Assembly (NCBI GenBank): GCA_964503965.1
Contig: CAZDCK010000053.1
Location: forward strand, 1-9,431
Length of the DNA: 9,431 nt
Direction: 5' to 3'
From: Eutrophocola sp964503965
Lineage (GTDB): Bacteria; Pseudomonadota; Gammaproteobacteria; Pseudomonadales; Pseudohongiellaceae
Each line of letters begins with the position of its first letter. The stretch's first letter is position 1. A program made the position numbers and the translations under genes. This document shows positions 1 to 7,160 of this stretch, in pieces. The notes below the pieces were generated by a model, which was given only the letters and a program-made list of their open reading frames with translations, had not been told where the DNA came from and made no database searches.

Positions 1-55
1 ATCCCTTTATCCCTTTATCCCTTTATCCCTTTATCCCTTTATCCCTTTATCCCTT
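1..55. repeat. 8-bp tandem repeat array (ATCCCTTT)n
   Basis: Six perfect head-to-tail copies of ATCCCTTT fill 1-48, followed by seven of eight bases of another copy; the array is cut by the window edge, so its full length is unknown. On the minus strand the unit is AAAGGGAT. It begins directly after the double TAA stop of the alcohol dehydrogenase, so it lies in that gene's 3' untranslated region. A unit of 8 bp is not a multiple of three and is not part of a coding frame here. Degenerate units of the same sense relative to the gene occur after the response regulator at the other end. Copy number could vary by slippage; that is inference. Confidence 0.95.
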
Positions 56-56
56 A

Positions 57-1427
57 TTACCCGAACGTTATAACCACCCCCAGTTCTGTTCTGTCCGCCA
101 CGCCTTGAAAGCCTTCCCTGACTTCATCCAGTGTGGGTCGTGAGGTAATTAGGGCTCCAATGTCCACCTGTCCTTTTTCCATGGCAATAATGAAGCGCGA
201 GGTATCGCGCATTACATTCATGCCCGCCATCTGTCCTCCAAAGCAGCGTTTACCTGAAAGGGAAAACAGCGTAGCCGGAAAAGAGACATCGCCTTCATAG
301 GCGCCCAGTGTGACCAGGCTGCCACCGGGAGCAGTGACCTCCCATGACTGGCGTAGGGCAAGAATTCCTGTGGGATCCGGGCCCGGTTCCACTTTTGGGA
401 CATAGCGGTCGAGTCCAGAGCATTCAATGACCAGGTCTGCGCCGCGCATGTCGATGAAGCCTCCGCCACGATACTGCCCGCCGGCATCAATACGTTCCGA
501 GCGATTGGCACACAGGGTACGAATGTTTTCTACCAGGTTATCTGTATCGTCGTTGGGATCAATCACCGTAGTGGCACCAAACTGTCGTGCCAGTTCCCGG
601 CGATAAGCGGCAGGCTCCACGACAATGATCTGTCCGGCAGCCTGGGCTTTGGCCCCCTGAACAGCGGCCAGTCCAATTGGACCGGCACCAAAAATCACCA
701 CATTCTGACCTATCTGGACAGGGTCATAGACACTGGTGGCGGCTATGCCCACAGCTCCTGTGTCACCAAGCATGGCTATCTGGTCATCAGGGATGTCTGA
801 AAAAACCGGAATACAGTATTCCTCGTAAGCGACGATAATTTCACTCAGACCACCGATGACGGCGGCTTCAATGACACCGGTTCCATCAGCCATGCTGGCA
901 ATGGGTTCATTGGGTACCGCTCCGGGTGCCAGATAATTGCACCATTCGGGGCAGCCACTGAGACACTGATGGCAAACCCCGCACCAGGGAGTACCTGAAA
1001 CCAGGACCCTGTCACCAGGTTGCACACGGCGCACTTTTGAGCCAACGGCTTCCACGATGCCCATGCCTGAATGGTTCGGAATGATGGGACGTTCCTGGTT
1101 ACGGTTTCCCAGGACACTGGTCGTGACGGTATAGCAGGCACAGGAACCCAGATTGCGCACAAGAACCTGTGTGTCATCGATATCGCGCAGCCGCAGATCC
1201 ATTACCTCGCCTTCGGTACCATGACGAACAAAGGCACGAAAAGGCATACCGGCAACACTGCCCGTATTGATTGCTGCTGCGCCGCCTTGCTGGGCCATGA
1301 CGCCACTGGCAAGCGTAGCCGCGGCCGTCGCGCTGCCGACAAGCATGGAGCGGCGCCCCGGGCTGGCAGGGTGCTGGACGCCTTTACTTTTACCGGGTTG
1401 AGCTTTGGAATTGTTGTTCTTTTTCAT
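57..1427 (-). CDS. Tat-signal zinc-dependent alcohol dehydrogenase family protein
   Basis: This is a medium-chain (zinc) alcohol dehydrogenase family oxidoreductase of 456 residues. The start is placed at the ATG at 1425-1427 because GGAGGGGG lies just upstream; a longer in-frame ORF to 1496 has no such site. The N-terminus has a long basic region, a twin arginine at residues 25-26 (GRRSML) and an Ala-rich stretch ending near VMAQQ, which suggests Tat export. The GroES-like domain keeps the presumed catalytic Cys98 and His119 and the four structural-zinc cysteines 149, 152, 155 and 163. The Rossmann motif GAGPIG is at 247-252, followed by VVEP, which fits NAD(H). The usual GHE motif reads NHS, so the conserved Glu is missing. 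The substrate cannot be told. A periplasmic NAD-type dehydrogenase would need a tightly bound cofactor, or the signal may not function. It lies downstream of gcvP, probably with its own promoter. Confidence 0.9.
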   Translation of the reverse strand: MKKNNNSKAQPGKSKGVQHPASPGRRSMLVGSATAAATLASGVMAQQGGAAAINTGSVAGMPFRAFVRHGTEGEVMDLRLRDIDDTQVLVRNLGSCACYTVTTSVLGNRNQERPIIPNHSGMGIVEAVGSKVRRVQPGDRVLVSGTPWCGVCHQCLSGCPEWCNYLAPGAVPNEPIASMADGTGVIEAAVIGGLSEIIVAYEEYCIPVFSDIPDDQIAMLGDTGAVGIAATSVYDPVQIGQNVVIFGAGPIGLAAVQGAKAQAAGQIIVVEPAAYRRELARQFGATTVIDPNDDTDNLVENIRTLCANRSERIDAGGQYRGGGFIDMRGADLVIECSGLDRYVPKVEPGPDPTGILALRQSWEVTAPGGSLVTLGAYEGDVSFPATLFSLSGKRCFGGQMAGMNVMRDTSRFIIAMEKGQVDIGALITSRPTLDEVREGFQGVADRTELGVVITFG

Positions 1428-1466
1428 ACCCCCTCCACATGTATTAACCACCGAGCATAATGTACG

Positions 1467-1496
1467 AATACAGGTAAGGTCCACATCAGGTGACAA
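1467..1496 (-). promoter_or_regulatory. candidate sigma-70 promoter of the alcohol dehydrogenase
   Basis: Read on the minus strand, TTGTCA (1491-1496, five of six consensus bases) is followed after 18 bases by TGTATT (1467-1472, four of six). It lies about 40 bases upstream of the chosen ATG at 1427, a normal leader length. The match was made by eye and similar matches occur by chance in AT-rich gaps. Confidence 0.35.
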
Positions 1497-1498
1497 GT

Positions 1499-1557
1499 AT
1501 TAATCCGGGATGCTTTCCGAATCCCGGGAGATTAGTATTCAGACCCGAAGGATTAAT
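1499..1557 (-). terminator. nested inverted repeats after gcvP, possible terminator
   Basis: Seven-base arms CCGGGAT (1505-1511) and ATCCCGG (1521-1527) are separated by nine bases. A second pair, ATTAATCC (1499-1506) and GGATTAAT (1550-1557), spans the region. They begin about 10 bases after the gcvP stop in the minus direction. There is no clear T-run after the stem, so this may be a weak or Rho-assisted terminator, an mRNA-stabilising hairpin, or a protein-binding site for the next gene. Confidence 0.4.
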
Positions 1558-1565
1558 GCTGTTAA

Positions 1566-4385
1566 CTACTCGTAATCTGACAGGGGAGGGCAGGAGCAGA
1601 CCAGGTGTCTGTCTCCATAGACCTGATCTATGCGCCCCACTGGCGGCCAGTATTTATTGTCTACCAGCCCTTCCATGGGATAGGCTGCCTGTTCACGGCT
1701 ATAGGCATGTTCCCACTGTCCGGCAATCAATTTTGCAGCAGTATGGGGAGCATGGCGCAGTGGACTTTCCTCTGCCGCGATCTCTCCCTTCTCAACAGCA
1801 TGTATTTCTTCCCGGATACATTTCATGGCGGCAATGAACCGATTGATCTCCTGCAGGGATTCGCTTTCTGTAGGCTCAATCATCAGGGTTCCCGCAACCG
1901 GGAAGGACATGGTAGGTGCATGAAAACCGAAATCGATGAGCCGTTTGGCGACGTCTTCCACCGTAATACCGGCTTCCTTCAGGGGCCTCAGGTCAATGAT
2001 GCATTCATGGGCCACGGTACCATTTCGACCGGTGTACAGAATGGGATAGTCATCCCCAAGTCTGTGGGCCAGATAATTGGCATTCAGAATCGCCACCTCT
2101 GTTGCCTCTCTGAGTCCCTGTGCACCCATCATTTTCAGGTACATCCAGGTTATCGGCAGAATTCCGGCACTACCATAGGGTGCTGAAGCGATGGCCCCTT
2201 CCTGTCGTTCCAATCTGGCATGCCCGGGCAGGAAAGGCGCGAGGTGTTTGAGCGCGCCTACAGGCCCGACTCCCGGTCCACCTCCACCATGGGGGATGCA
2301 GAAGGTTTTGTGCAGATTCAGGTGGCTGACATCCCCGCCGATGCTACCGGGTTCGACATGGCCAACCATGGCATTAAGATTGGCACCGTCGATGTATACC
2401 TGGCCACCATGTTCATGCACGATGTCGCAGACCTCTCTAACGCGGGCCTCGAATACTCCATGGGTCGAGGGGTAGGTAATCATTATGGCTGCTAGGTTAT
2501 TGCTGTATTTTTCTGCCTTCTCCCTGAGGTCGCTGACGTCCACATTGCCGTCCTTGTCGCAGGCCACCACTACAACCTGCATGCCACACATCTGGGCTGA
2601 GGCCGGGTTTGTTCCATGGGCAGAGGAAGGGATGAGGCAGATATGACGATGGCCTTCTCCCCGGGAGTGGTGATAACCCCGGATCGCCAGCAGGCCTGAA
2701 AACTCGCCCTGGGAGCCGGCGTTGGGTTGTAGTGAAATGGCATCATAGCCAGTAATTCTGCAGAGCATATCTTCCAGTTCGCTGATCATGTCATGATAGC
2801 CAGCAGCCTGTTCATCAGGGACGAATGGATGAATGGTGCAGAATTCGGGCCAGGTAACCGGCAGCATCTCCGAGGCAGCATTGAGTTTCATTGTGCATGA
2901 ACCCAGGGGAATCATAGCCCGATCCAGGGCAATGTCCCGGTCAGCCAGTTTGCGGAGATACCGCATCATTTCTGTTTCGGAATGATAGGTATTGAAAACC
3001 TCTTGAGTTAACACCTGTTCTTTTCGTAACAGGGATTCTGGAATCGGGGAGTCTGTTTCGGGAGGCGCTGTTTTATGATTGAACAGGCTGAGCAGAACAA
3101 GCAGGTCTTCTTCAGTAGTGGTTTCGTCCAGGGAAATGCCCAGAGTCTTATTGTCTATTTCCCGCAAGTTGATTTTCTGCTCGCGTGCTTTCTGGTGAAT
3201 TGAGGCCGTTTGTTCACCCGTGGCGATGGTCAGCGTATCGAAATAGCATGATGTCAGTAATGTATATCCTGCGGCCTCTATGCCTGCCGCGAGGCGACAG
3301 GTCAGTTGATGAACCCGCTGGGCAATACACCTGAGCCCCTTCGGTCCATGGTATACAGCATACATCCCGGCTATGACAGCAAGTAATACCTGGGCTGTGC
3401 AGATATTGCTCGTGGCTTTTTCCCGACGGATATGCTGTTCCCTTGTCTGGAGGGCAAGACGGTGAGCCGGATTGCCCTGGACATCGATGGATGTCCCAAC
3501 CAGGCGGCCGGGCAAAGAGCGTTTGTAGTCTTGATGGCAGGCCATATAGGCTGCATGGGGACCACCAAACCCCATGGGTACACCGAAGCGCTGGGTTGAG
3601 CCGATGGCGACATCAGCGCCCATGGATGCCGGGGATCTGAGCAACAGCAGGCTCAGTATGTCTGCTGCCATCGTAACCAGGGCTCCCCTGTCATTGAGCT
3701 GATTGATCAGATCCGTAAAGTCCCTGACTTCGCCACTGGCACCTGGATACTGCAGCAGTACACCAAAGCAGTCATGTTCCAGGGCTTCTTCAGGTTTGCC
3801 GAAAACCAGTTGGTAATCTGCGGCCACTGCCCGTGTTTCAAGTACATTGATGGTTTGTGGAAAGCAGTCCTGGTCAACGAAAAAGACATCCCCTTCAGCC
3901 TTGCTCATGCGTCGGCATAGCGCCATGGCTTCTGCAGCTGCAGAGCCTTCATCCAGCAGTGATGCGTTGGCGATATCAAGTCCTGTCAGATCACAGACCA
4001 TGGTCTGGAAATTCAGCAATGCCTCCAGTCTCCCCTGGGATATTTCCGGTTGATACGGCGTATAGGCGGTATACCAGGCAGGATTTTCAAGGAGGTTTCT
4101 CTGTATCACACCGGGAGTGTGACAGTTGTAATATCCCTGACCGATCCATGACTGATAGATACTGTTTTTGTCTGCCAGTTTTCGCAAGGCCGCAAGAGTT
4201 GAGGGTTCACTGGCAGGATCACCAAGATCCAGGGGGTGCTCCTGTGCAATGGCTTCCGGAATCACTTGAGCAATGAAGGCTTCCATACTGCTGTAGCCAA
4301 GAGCCTCCAGCATATTTGCCTTTTCATCCTCATTCGGGCCGATATGACGGGAAATAAAATCAAATTTGTCTGTCAACTGCGTCAT
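1566..4385 (-). CDS. gcvP: glycine dehydrogenase (aminomethyl-transferring), P protein
   Basis: GcvP is the pyridoxal-phosphate-dependent P protein of the glycine cleavage system. It decarboxylates glycine and passes the aminomethyl group to the lipoyl arm of GcvH, in the cytoplasm. The protein has 939 residues, close to the usual 950 or so, and looks complete. The N-terminus has the family signature FISRHIGPNEDE, and both fused halves (alpha-like and beta-like) are present. The PLP lysine lies in LNLHKTFCIPHGGGGPG at Lys693 (codon 2307-2309). The C-terminus, CSCPPLSDYE, sits where GcvP proteins normally end, and it stops with TAG. The start ATG at 4383-4385 has GGGAG 9 bases upstream. gcvT ends 27 bases upstream on the same strand, so the two are very likely cotranscribed. 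gcvH, often found between them, is absent. The identification is firm. Confidence 0.98.
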   Translation of the reverse strand: MTQLTDKFDFISRHIGPNEDEKANMLEALGYSSMEAFIAQVIPEAIAQEHPLDLGDPASEPSTLAALRKLADKNSIYQSWIGQGYYNCHTPGVIQRNLLENPAWYTAYTPYQPEISQGRLEALLNFQTMVCDLTGLDIANASLLDEGSAAAEAMALCRRMSKAEGDVFFVDQDCFPQTINVLETRAVAADYQLVFGKPEEALEHDCFGVLLQYPGASGEVRDFTDLINQLNDRGALVTMAADILSLLLLRSPASMGADVAIGSTQRFGVPMGFGGPHAAYMACHQDYKRSLPGRLVGTSIDVQGNPAHRLALQTREQHIRREKATSNICTAQVLLAVIAGMYAVYHGPKGLRCIAQRVHQLTCRLAAGIEAAGYTLLTSCYFDTLTIATGEQTASIHQKAREQKINLREIDNKTLGISLDETTTEEDLLVLLSLFNHKTAPPETDSPIPESLLRKEQVLTQEVFNTYHSETEMMRYLRKLADRDIALDRAMIPLGSCTMKLNAASEMLPVTWPEFCTIHPFVPDEQAAGYHDMISELEDMLCRITGYDAISLQPNAGSQGEFSGLLAIRGYHHSRGEGHRHICLIPSSAHGTNPASAQMCGMQVVVVACDKDGNVDVSDLREKAEKYSNNLAAIMITYPSTHGVFEARVREVCDIVHEHGGQVYIDGANLNAMVGHVEPGSIGGDVSHLNLHKTFCIPHGGGGPGVGPVGALKHLAPFLPGHARLERQEGAIASAPYGSAGILPITWMYLKMMGAQGLREATEVAILNANYLAHRLGDDYPILYTGRNGTVAHECIIDLRPLKEAGITVEDVAKRLIDFGFHAPTMSFPVAGTLMIEPTESESLQEINRFIAAMKCIREEIHAVEKGEIAAEESPLRHAPHTAAKLIAGQWEHAYSREQAAYPMEGLVDNKYWPPVGRIDQVYGDRHLVCSCPPLSDYE

Positions 4386-4412
4386 GACTACTGACTCCCA
4401 AAGACTTTTCGC

Positions 4413-5534
4413 TTAGCGTACATAACGATGTTTAACAAAAGGCATGGTTGTCACGGTAACAGGCAGGGCCTTGTTCCTGACCAACGCTTTCAATTCCGTG
4501 CCCGGTGAAGCATGCTGTGCATTTAGGTATCCCATGGCAACCGGTGCACCGATGCTTGGTCCATAACTGCCACTGGTGACAATACCGGCGACTTCTCCAT
4601 CGGCATCCACAAGTTCAGTGCCTTCTCTCACGGGTGCCTTGCCATTGACCAGTAAGCCGGTTCGTTTCCTGGACGGGGGCTCATCGAGCTCTGCCAGAAT
4701 CAATTCCGCGCCGGGGAAGCCTGCCGGACGATCACCATTGTTTCTTCGTGAGGGACTGATACTCCACTGTAATCCGGCGGATACCGGCGTGGTGGCATCA
4801 TCAATATCATGCCCGTAAAGACAGAGTCCGGCTTCCAGTCTCAAGGTGTCACGTGCACCAAGCCCTACGGGTTGGACTCCGGAGTTTTCAAGAAGTTTTC
4901 GACAGAATGCTTCCGCCATAGAGGCAGGTAGTGAAATCTCGAAACCATCTTCACCGGTATAGCCGGAGCGCGTAAGGATAATGTCATGACCTTCAAGGTC
5001 CGTCTGCATGCCGGTCATGAACTGTAATGTGTCACACCCGGGTACAGGGCCCACCAGGGCGTTAGCTGATGCAGGACCCTGCAGGGCGATCAATGCACGA
5101 CTTTCCAGATGCTCAATGGCTACATTGTTGAGCTGGCCTTGCAGCCAGGCCATGTCGGCATCCTTGCAGGCGGCATTCACCACCAGGAGAAAGGACTCCT
5201 CATCCAAACGGAGAATCATCAAGTCATCCCTTATTCCTCCCTCATCATTGGTGAGCAAAGCGTAGGTCTGTCTGTTGACAGGCAGATTGACCAGATCTAC
5301 AGGTAACAGAGCTTCAAGGGCATGCGCCGCCTGACTGCCCGTCACCAGAATCTGTCCCATGTGGGAAACATCAAAAAATCCTGCCGAAGCACGGGTATGC
5401 AGGTGTTCGGCTTTTACGCCTTCATACTGAACAGGCATGCTGTATCCGGCAAAGGGCACCATACGGGCCCCCAGTTCTTCATGCAGGCTGTGCAGGGGTG
5501 TTTGCTTGAGTATGTCGTTCGAAGAGTTTGTCAT
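4413..5534 (-). CDS. gcvT: glycine cleavage system aminomethyltransferase, T protein
   Basis: GcvT takes the aminomethyl group from lipoyl-GcvH and, with tetrahydrofolate, releases ammonia and makes 5,10-methylenetetrahydrofolate. At 373 residues it is about family length (roughly 360-375). Recognisable elements are the N-terminal TPLHSLHEELGARMVPFAGYSMPVQY block, DVSHMGQ, the GGIRDDLMILR segment with the folate-binding aspartate pair, the SGYTGEDGFEISLP block, and GARDTLRLEAGLCLYGHDID. The C-terminal half includes VTSGSYGPSIGAPVAMGYL. A short polar insertion around SPSRRNNGDRP precedes the FPGAELI motif. The start ATG is at 5532-5534, with only a weak ribosome-binding site upstream. It ends with TAA, and reading on in the same frame reaches the gcvP ATG after nine sense codons without another stop. 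I saw no glycine riboswitch in its leader. Confidence 0.97.
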   Translation of the reverse strand: MTNSSNDILKQTPLHSLHEELGARMVPFAGYSMPVQYEGVKAEHLHTRASAGFFDVSHMGQILVTGSQAAHALEALLPVDLVNLPVNRQTYALLTNDEGGIRDDLMILRLDEESFLLVVNAACKDADMAWLQGQLNNVAIEHLESRALIALQGPASANALVGPVPGCDTLQFMTGMQTDLEGHDIILTRSGYTGEDGFEISLPASMAEAFCRKLLENSGVQPVGLGARDTLRLEAGLCLYGHDIDDATTPVSAGLQWSISPSRRNNGDRPAGFPGAELILAELDEPPSRKRTGLLVNGKAPVREGTELVDADGEVAGIVTSGSYGPSIGAPVAMGYLNAQHASPGTELKALVRNKALPVTVTTMPFVKHRYVR

Positions 5535-5624
5535 AGGCTGGCAAATTCGTCCTGAATGTTGGAAATAACTTTGGGAGCAGGGGCTATGTAATTGGAGTAA
5601 CAGGGTCCTGGTAGAAGTGAAGTG

Positions 5625-5635
5625 CCGATTATCGG
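5625..5635. promoter_or_regulatory. 11-bp perfect palindrome, possible operator
   Basis: CCGATTATCGG is a perfect inverted repeat with a one-base centre, about 90 bases upstream of gcvT and about 165 bases upstream of the decarboxylase. It has the look of a small dimeric repressor or LysR-type site, but no regulator gene for such a site lies in the window. The function is a guess. Confidence 0.25.
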
Positions 5636-5693
5636 TCTGCAGGCATACAAATTCACCTGATAATTAAGTATGTTAGTGGTTTGTCTGAGCATA

Positions 5694-5722
5694 ATAACAG
5701 TACAGTTTCGTAACTTTATAAT
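5694..5722 (+). promoter_or_regulatory. candidate promoter for the decarboxylase operon
   Basis: A perfect TATAAT at 5717-5722 is preceded after 17 bases by ATAACA (5694-5699), a four-of-six match to TTGACA. It faces the plus-strand operon and would give a leader of about 70 bases. It was found by eye only. Confidence 0.4.
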
Positions 5723-5731
5723 TTTGGACCA

Positions 5732-5745
5732 TTGCCCTGGATCAA
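5732..5745. promoter_or_regulatory. FNR/ANR-like dyad
   Basis: TTGCCCTGGATCAA matches the TTGAT-N4-ATCAA dyad of the FNR/CRP superfamily at eight of ten positions, with a perfect right half. It lies about 10 bases downstream of the TATAAT box and 56 bases upstream of the ATG. From there it would repress that promoter, or activate another one nearer the gene. The overlapping arms TGCCC and GGGCA could instead form a small hairpin. Confidence 0.3.
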
Positions 5746-5800
5746 TGGGCAGTACTTTTGCATGGATATTTTTTTATTCGCATAAATACAGGAGAACACA

Positions 5801-6187
5801 ATGAGTGAAGATGCATACAAGGCAGGCAGGGATATTGCTGTCAAAATGTGGGGCGAAGAGGTGGCCGCCGCTCGTGAAAGCAAGGCAACGGATTTTAATC
5901 GCCCGTTTGAGGATCTGGTCACCAAGTACTGCTTTGGTGAAGTATGGGCAGAGAATACACTGGATCCGAAAATGCGCAGTATGCTGACCCTGGCCGTACT
6001 GACAGCTCTGACCAAACCCAACCAGTTGAAAGTCCATGTAAGGGGCGCTATCGCCAATGGTGTGAGTGTGGAGGAAATCCGGGCTATCCTGATACACAGC
6101 GCTGTTTATTCCGGTGTGCCAGCTGGCGTGGAAGCATTCAATGCGGCCAGGGAAGTGCTTGGAGACATGGGCCTGGATGCTGGTTAA
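5801..6187 (+). CDS. carboxymuconolactone decarboxylase family protein (PcaC-like)
   Basis: This is a 128-residue protein of the carboxymuconolactone decarboxylase (CMD) family. The block from about residue 44 to 120, with YCFGEVWA, MRSMLTLAVLTAL, LKVHVRGAIANGVSVEEIRAILIHSAVYSGVPAG and EAFNAAREVL, follows the order and spacing of 4-carboxymuconolactone decarboxylase (PcaC). That enzyme makes beta-ketoadipate enol-lactone in the protocatechuate pathway. It lacks the CxxC redox motif of AhpD-like relatives, which favours a decarboxylase or other non-redox role. The ATG has AGGAG six bases upstream. It is the first gene of a plus-strand operon with a 3-hydroxyacid dehydrogenase 46 bases downstream. 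No other protocatechuate-pathway gene is present, so the exact substrate is open; the family call is firm. Confidence 0.85.
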   Translation: MSEDAYKAGRDIAVKMWGEEVAAARESKATDFNRPFEDLVTKYCFGEVWAENTLDPKMRSMLTLAVLTALTKPNQLKVHVRGAIANGVSVEEIRAILIHSAVYSGVPAGVEAFNAAREVLGDMGLDAG

Positions 6188-6233
6188 GTCGTTAGTTAAG
6201 GTTTTTTAGGATCTATTTTTTGAGGAAGCAACA

Positions 6234-7136
6234 TTGAGTAATTTGAACGATATAAAGGTGGGTTTTATCGGTATTGGAAACATGGGCTGGCCCATGGCCC
6301 TGAACCTGCACAAGGCCGGCTATAACCTGACGGTGTTTGATATGGATAAGGCCCGGGCTGAAAAATTCGCCGCAGACAATGGCGGTCTTTCCGCCGCCAG
6401 TCTTTCAGAACTGGGGGATATGGACTTTGTTATCACCATGCTACCTAACGGGCATGTGGTGCGTGAGGTATTATTGGAAACAGAGGATGGTGCGTTTATA
6501 CAGAATGCCAGACCTGGCTGTATCGTGATCGACATGAGCTCTGCAGAACCGACCGGTACTCGCCAGCTTGCTACTGATCTGGCAGAAAAACAGGTTACGC
6601 TGATCGATGCACCGGTGTCAGGAGGTGTTGCCAGGGCTGAACTTGGCACACTGGCCATCATGATCGGTGCGGAAGATGCGAAGGCCCTGGAGAAGGCCCG
6701 TCCCCTGTTACAGGTGATGGGAGAGCTACTCTTTGAAACAGGCGGCATCGGTTCGGGACACGCCACCAAGGCGCTGAATAACCTGATAGCGGCTACCAGT
6801 TTTGTGGCGACCTCTGAGGCCATGCTTGCGGCCAGGCGTTTCGGTCTCGACCTGACCACGTTCAACAGTGTCGTCAATGTTTCAACCGGGCATAACTTCA
6901 TGACGGACAAGGTAATGAAAGATCACGTGATCGACGGTAAGTATGCCACCGGCTTTGCCATGGGACTTCTGGTCAAGGATGTCGGTATTGCCAATGACCT
7001 GTGTGATGCTGTGAATATGGAAGCACCCCTGTCAAGAATGGTGCTCAAGCGCTGGCAGGAAGCTCTCGAGCAGAAAGAGTTCAGTGCTGATAACACTGAA
7101 GCCATTATGGTCTGGGATGACATGGAAAATCGCTGA
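6234..7136 (+). CDS. 3-hydroxyisobutyrate dehydrogenase family NAD(P)-dependent oxidoreductase
   Basis: This 300-residue enzyme belongs to the beta-hydroxyacid dehydrogenase family (3-hydroxyisobutyrate, tartronate-semialdehyde and related dehydrogenases). The Rossmann glycines are Gly13, Gly15 and Gly18 in GFIGIGNMG, and Asp36 after the second strand suggests NAD over NADP. The substrate motif DAPVSGG places Ser129. The catalytic lysine is Lys179 in GSGHATKALNN, with Asn182 and Asn183 following. Length and domain order are those of the family. The start is the TTG at 6234, chosen because GAGGA lies at 6222-6226 and the fold begins at residue 8; the next in-frame ATG is inside the nucleotide-binding motif. 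The true substrate cannot be decided between hydroxyisobutyrate, tartronate semialdehyde and others. It stops with TGA, 24 bases before the kinase ORF. Confidence 0.92.
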   Translation: MSNLNDIKVGFIGIGNMGWPMALNLHKAGYNLTVFDMDKARAEKFAADNGGLSAASLSELGDMDFVITMLPNGHVVREVLLETEDGAFIQNARPGCIVIDMSSAEPTGTRQLATDLAEKQVTLIDAPVSGGVARAELGTLAIMIGAEDAKALEKARPLLQVMGELLFETGGIGSGHATKALNNLIAATSFVATSEAMLAARRFGLDLTTFNSVVNVSTGHNFMTDKVMKDHVIDGKYATGFAMGLLVKDVGIANDLCDAVNMEAPLSRMVLKRWQEALEQKEFSADNTEAIMVWDDMENR

Positions 7137-7160
7137 ACATTTATTGGCTGATTCAGACTA

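Larger units (their letters stand above)
5535..5800. other. divergent intergenic region between gcvT and the decarboxylase
   Basis: This 266-base AT-rich gap separates two divergent transcription units and must hold both promoters. It contains no ORF that looks like a gene, no tRNA, and no glycine-riboswitch-like structure on the gcvT side. It does hold a TATAAT box, an FNR-like dyad and a short perfect palindrome, listed separately. I could not place a convincing gcvT promoter. Confidence 0.7.

Noticed and set aside
1..55. CRISPR array
   Set aside because: The units are 8 bp and contiguous, with no spacers and no cas genes nearby.
1071..1460. Open frame on the plus strand over the dehydrogenase 5' end
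   Set aside because: It is a shadow of the well-supported minus-strand gene, with no family motifs or ribosome-binding site.
5535..5800. Glycine riboswitch upstream of gcvT
   Set aside because: Searched by eye on the minus strand for the conserved aptamer segments and tandem arrangement; none was seen.
6320..6910. 196-codon open frame opposite the hydroxyacid dehydrogenase
   Set aside because: It is antisense to a gene with complete Rossmann and catalytic motifs; composition is that of a complementary-frame shadow.
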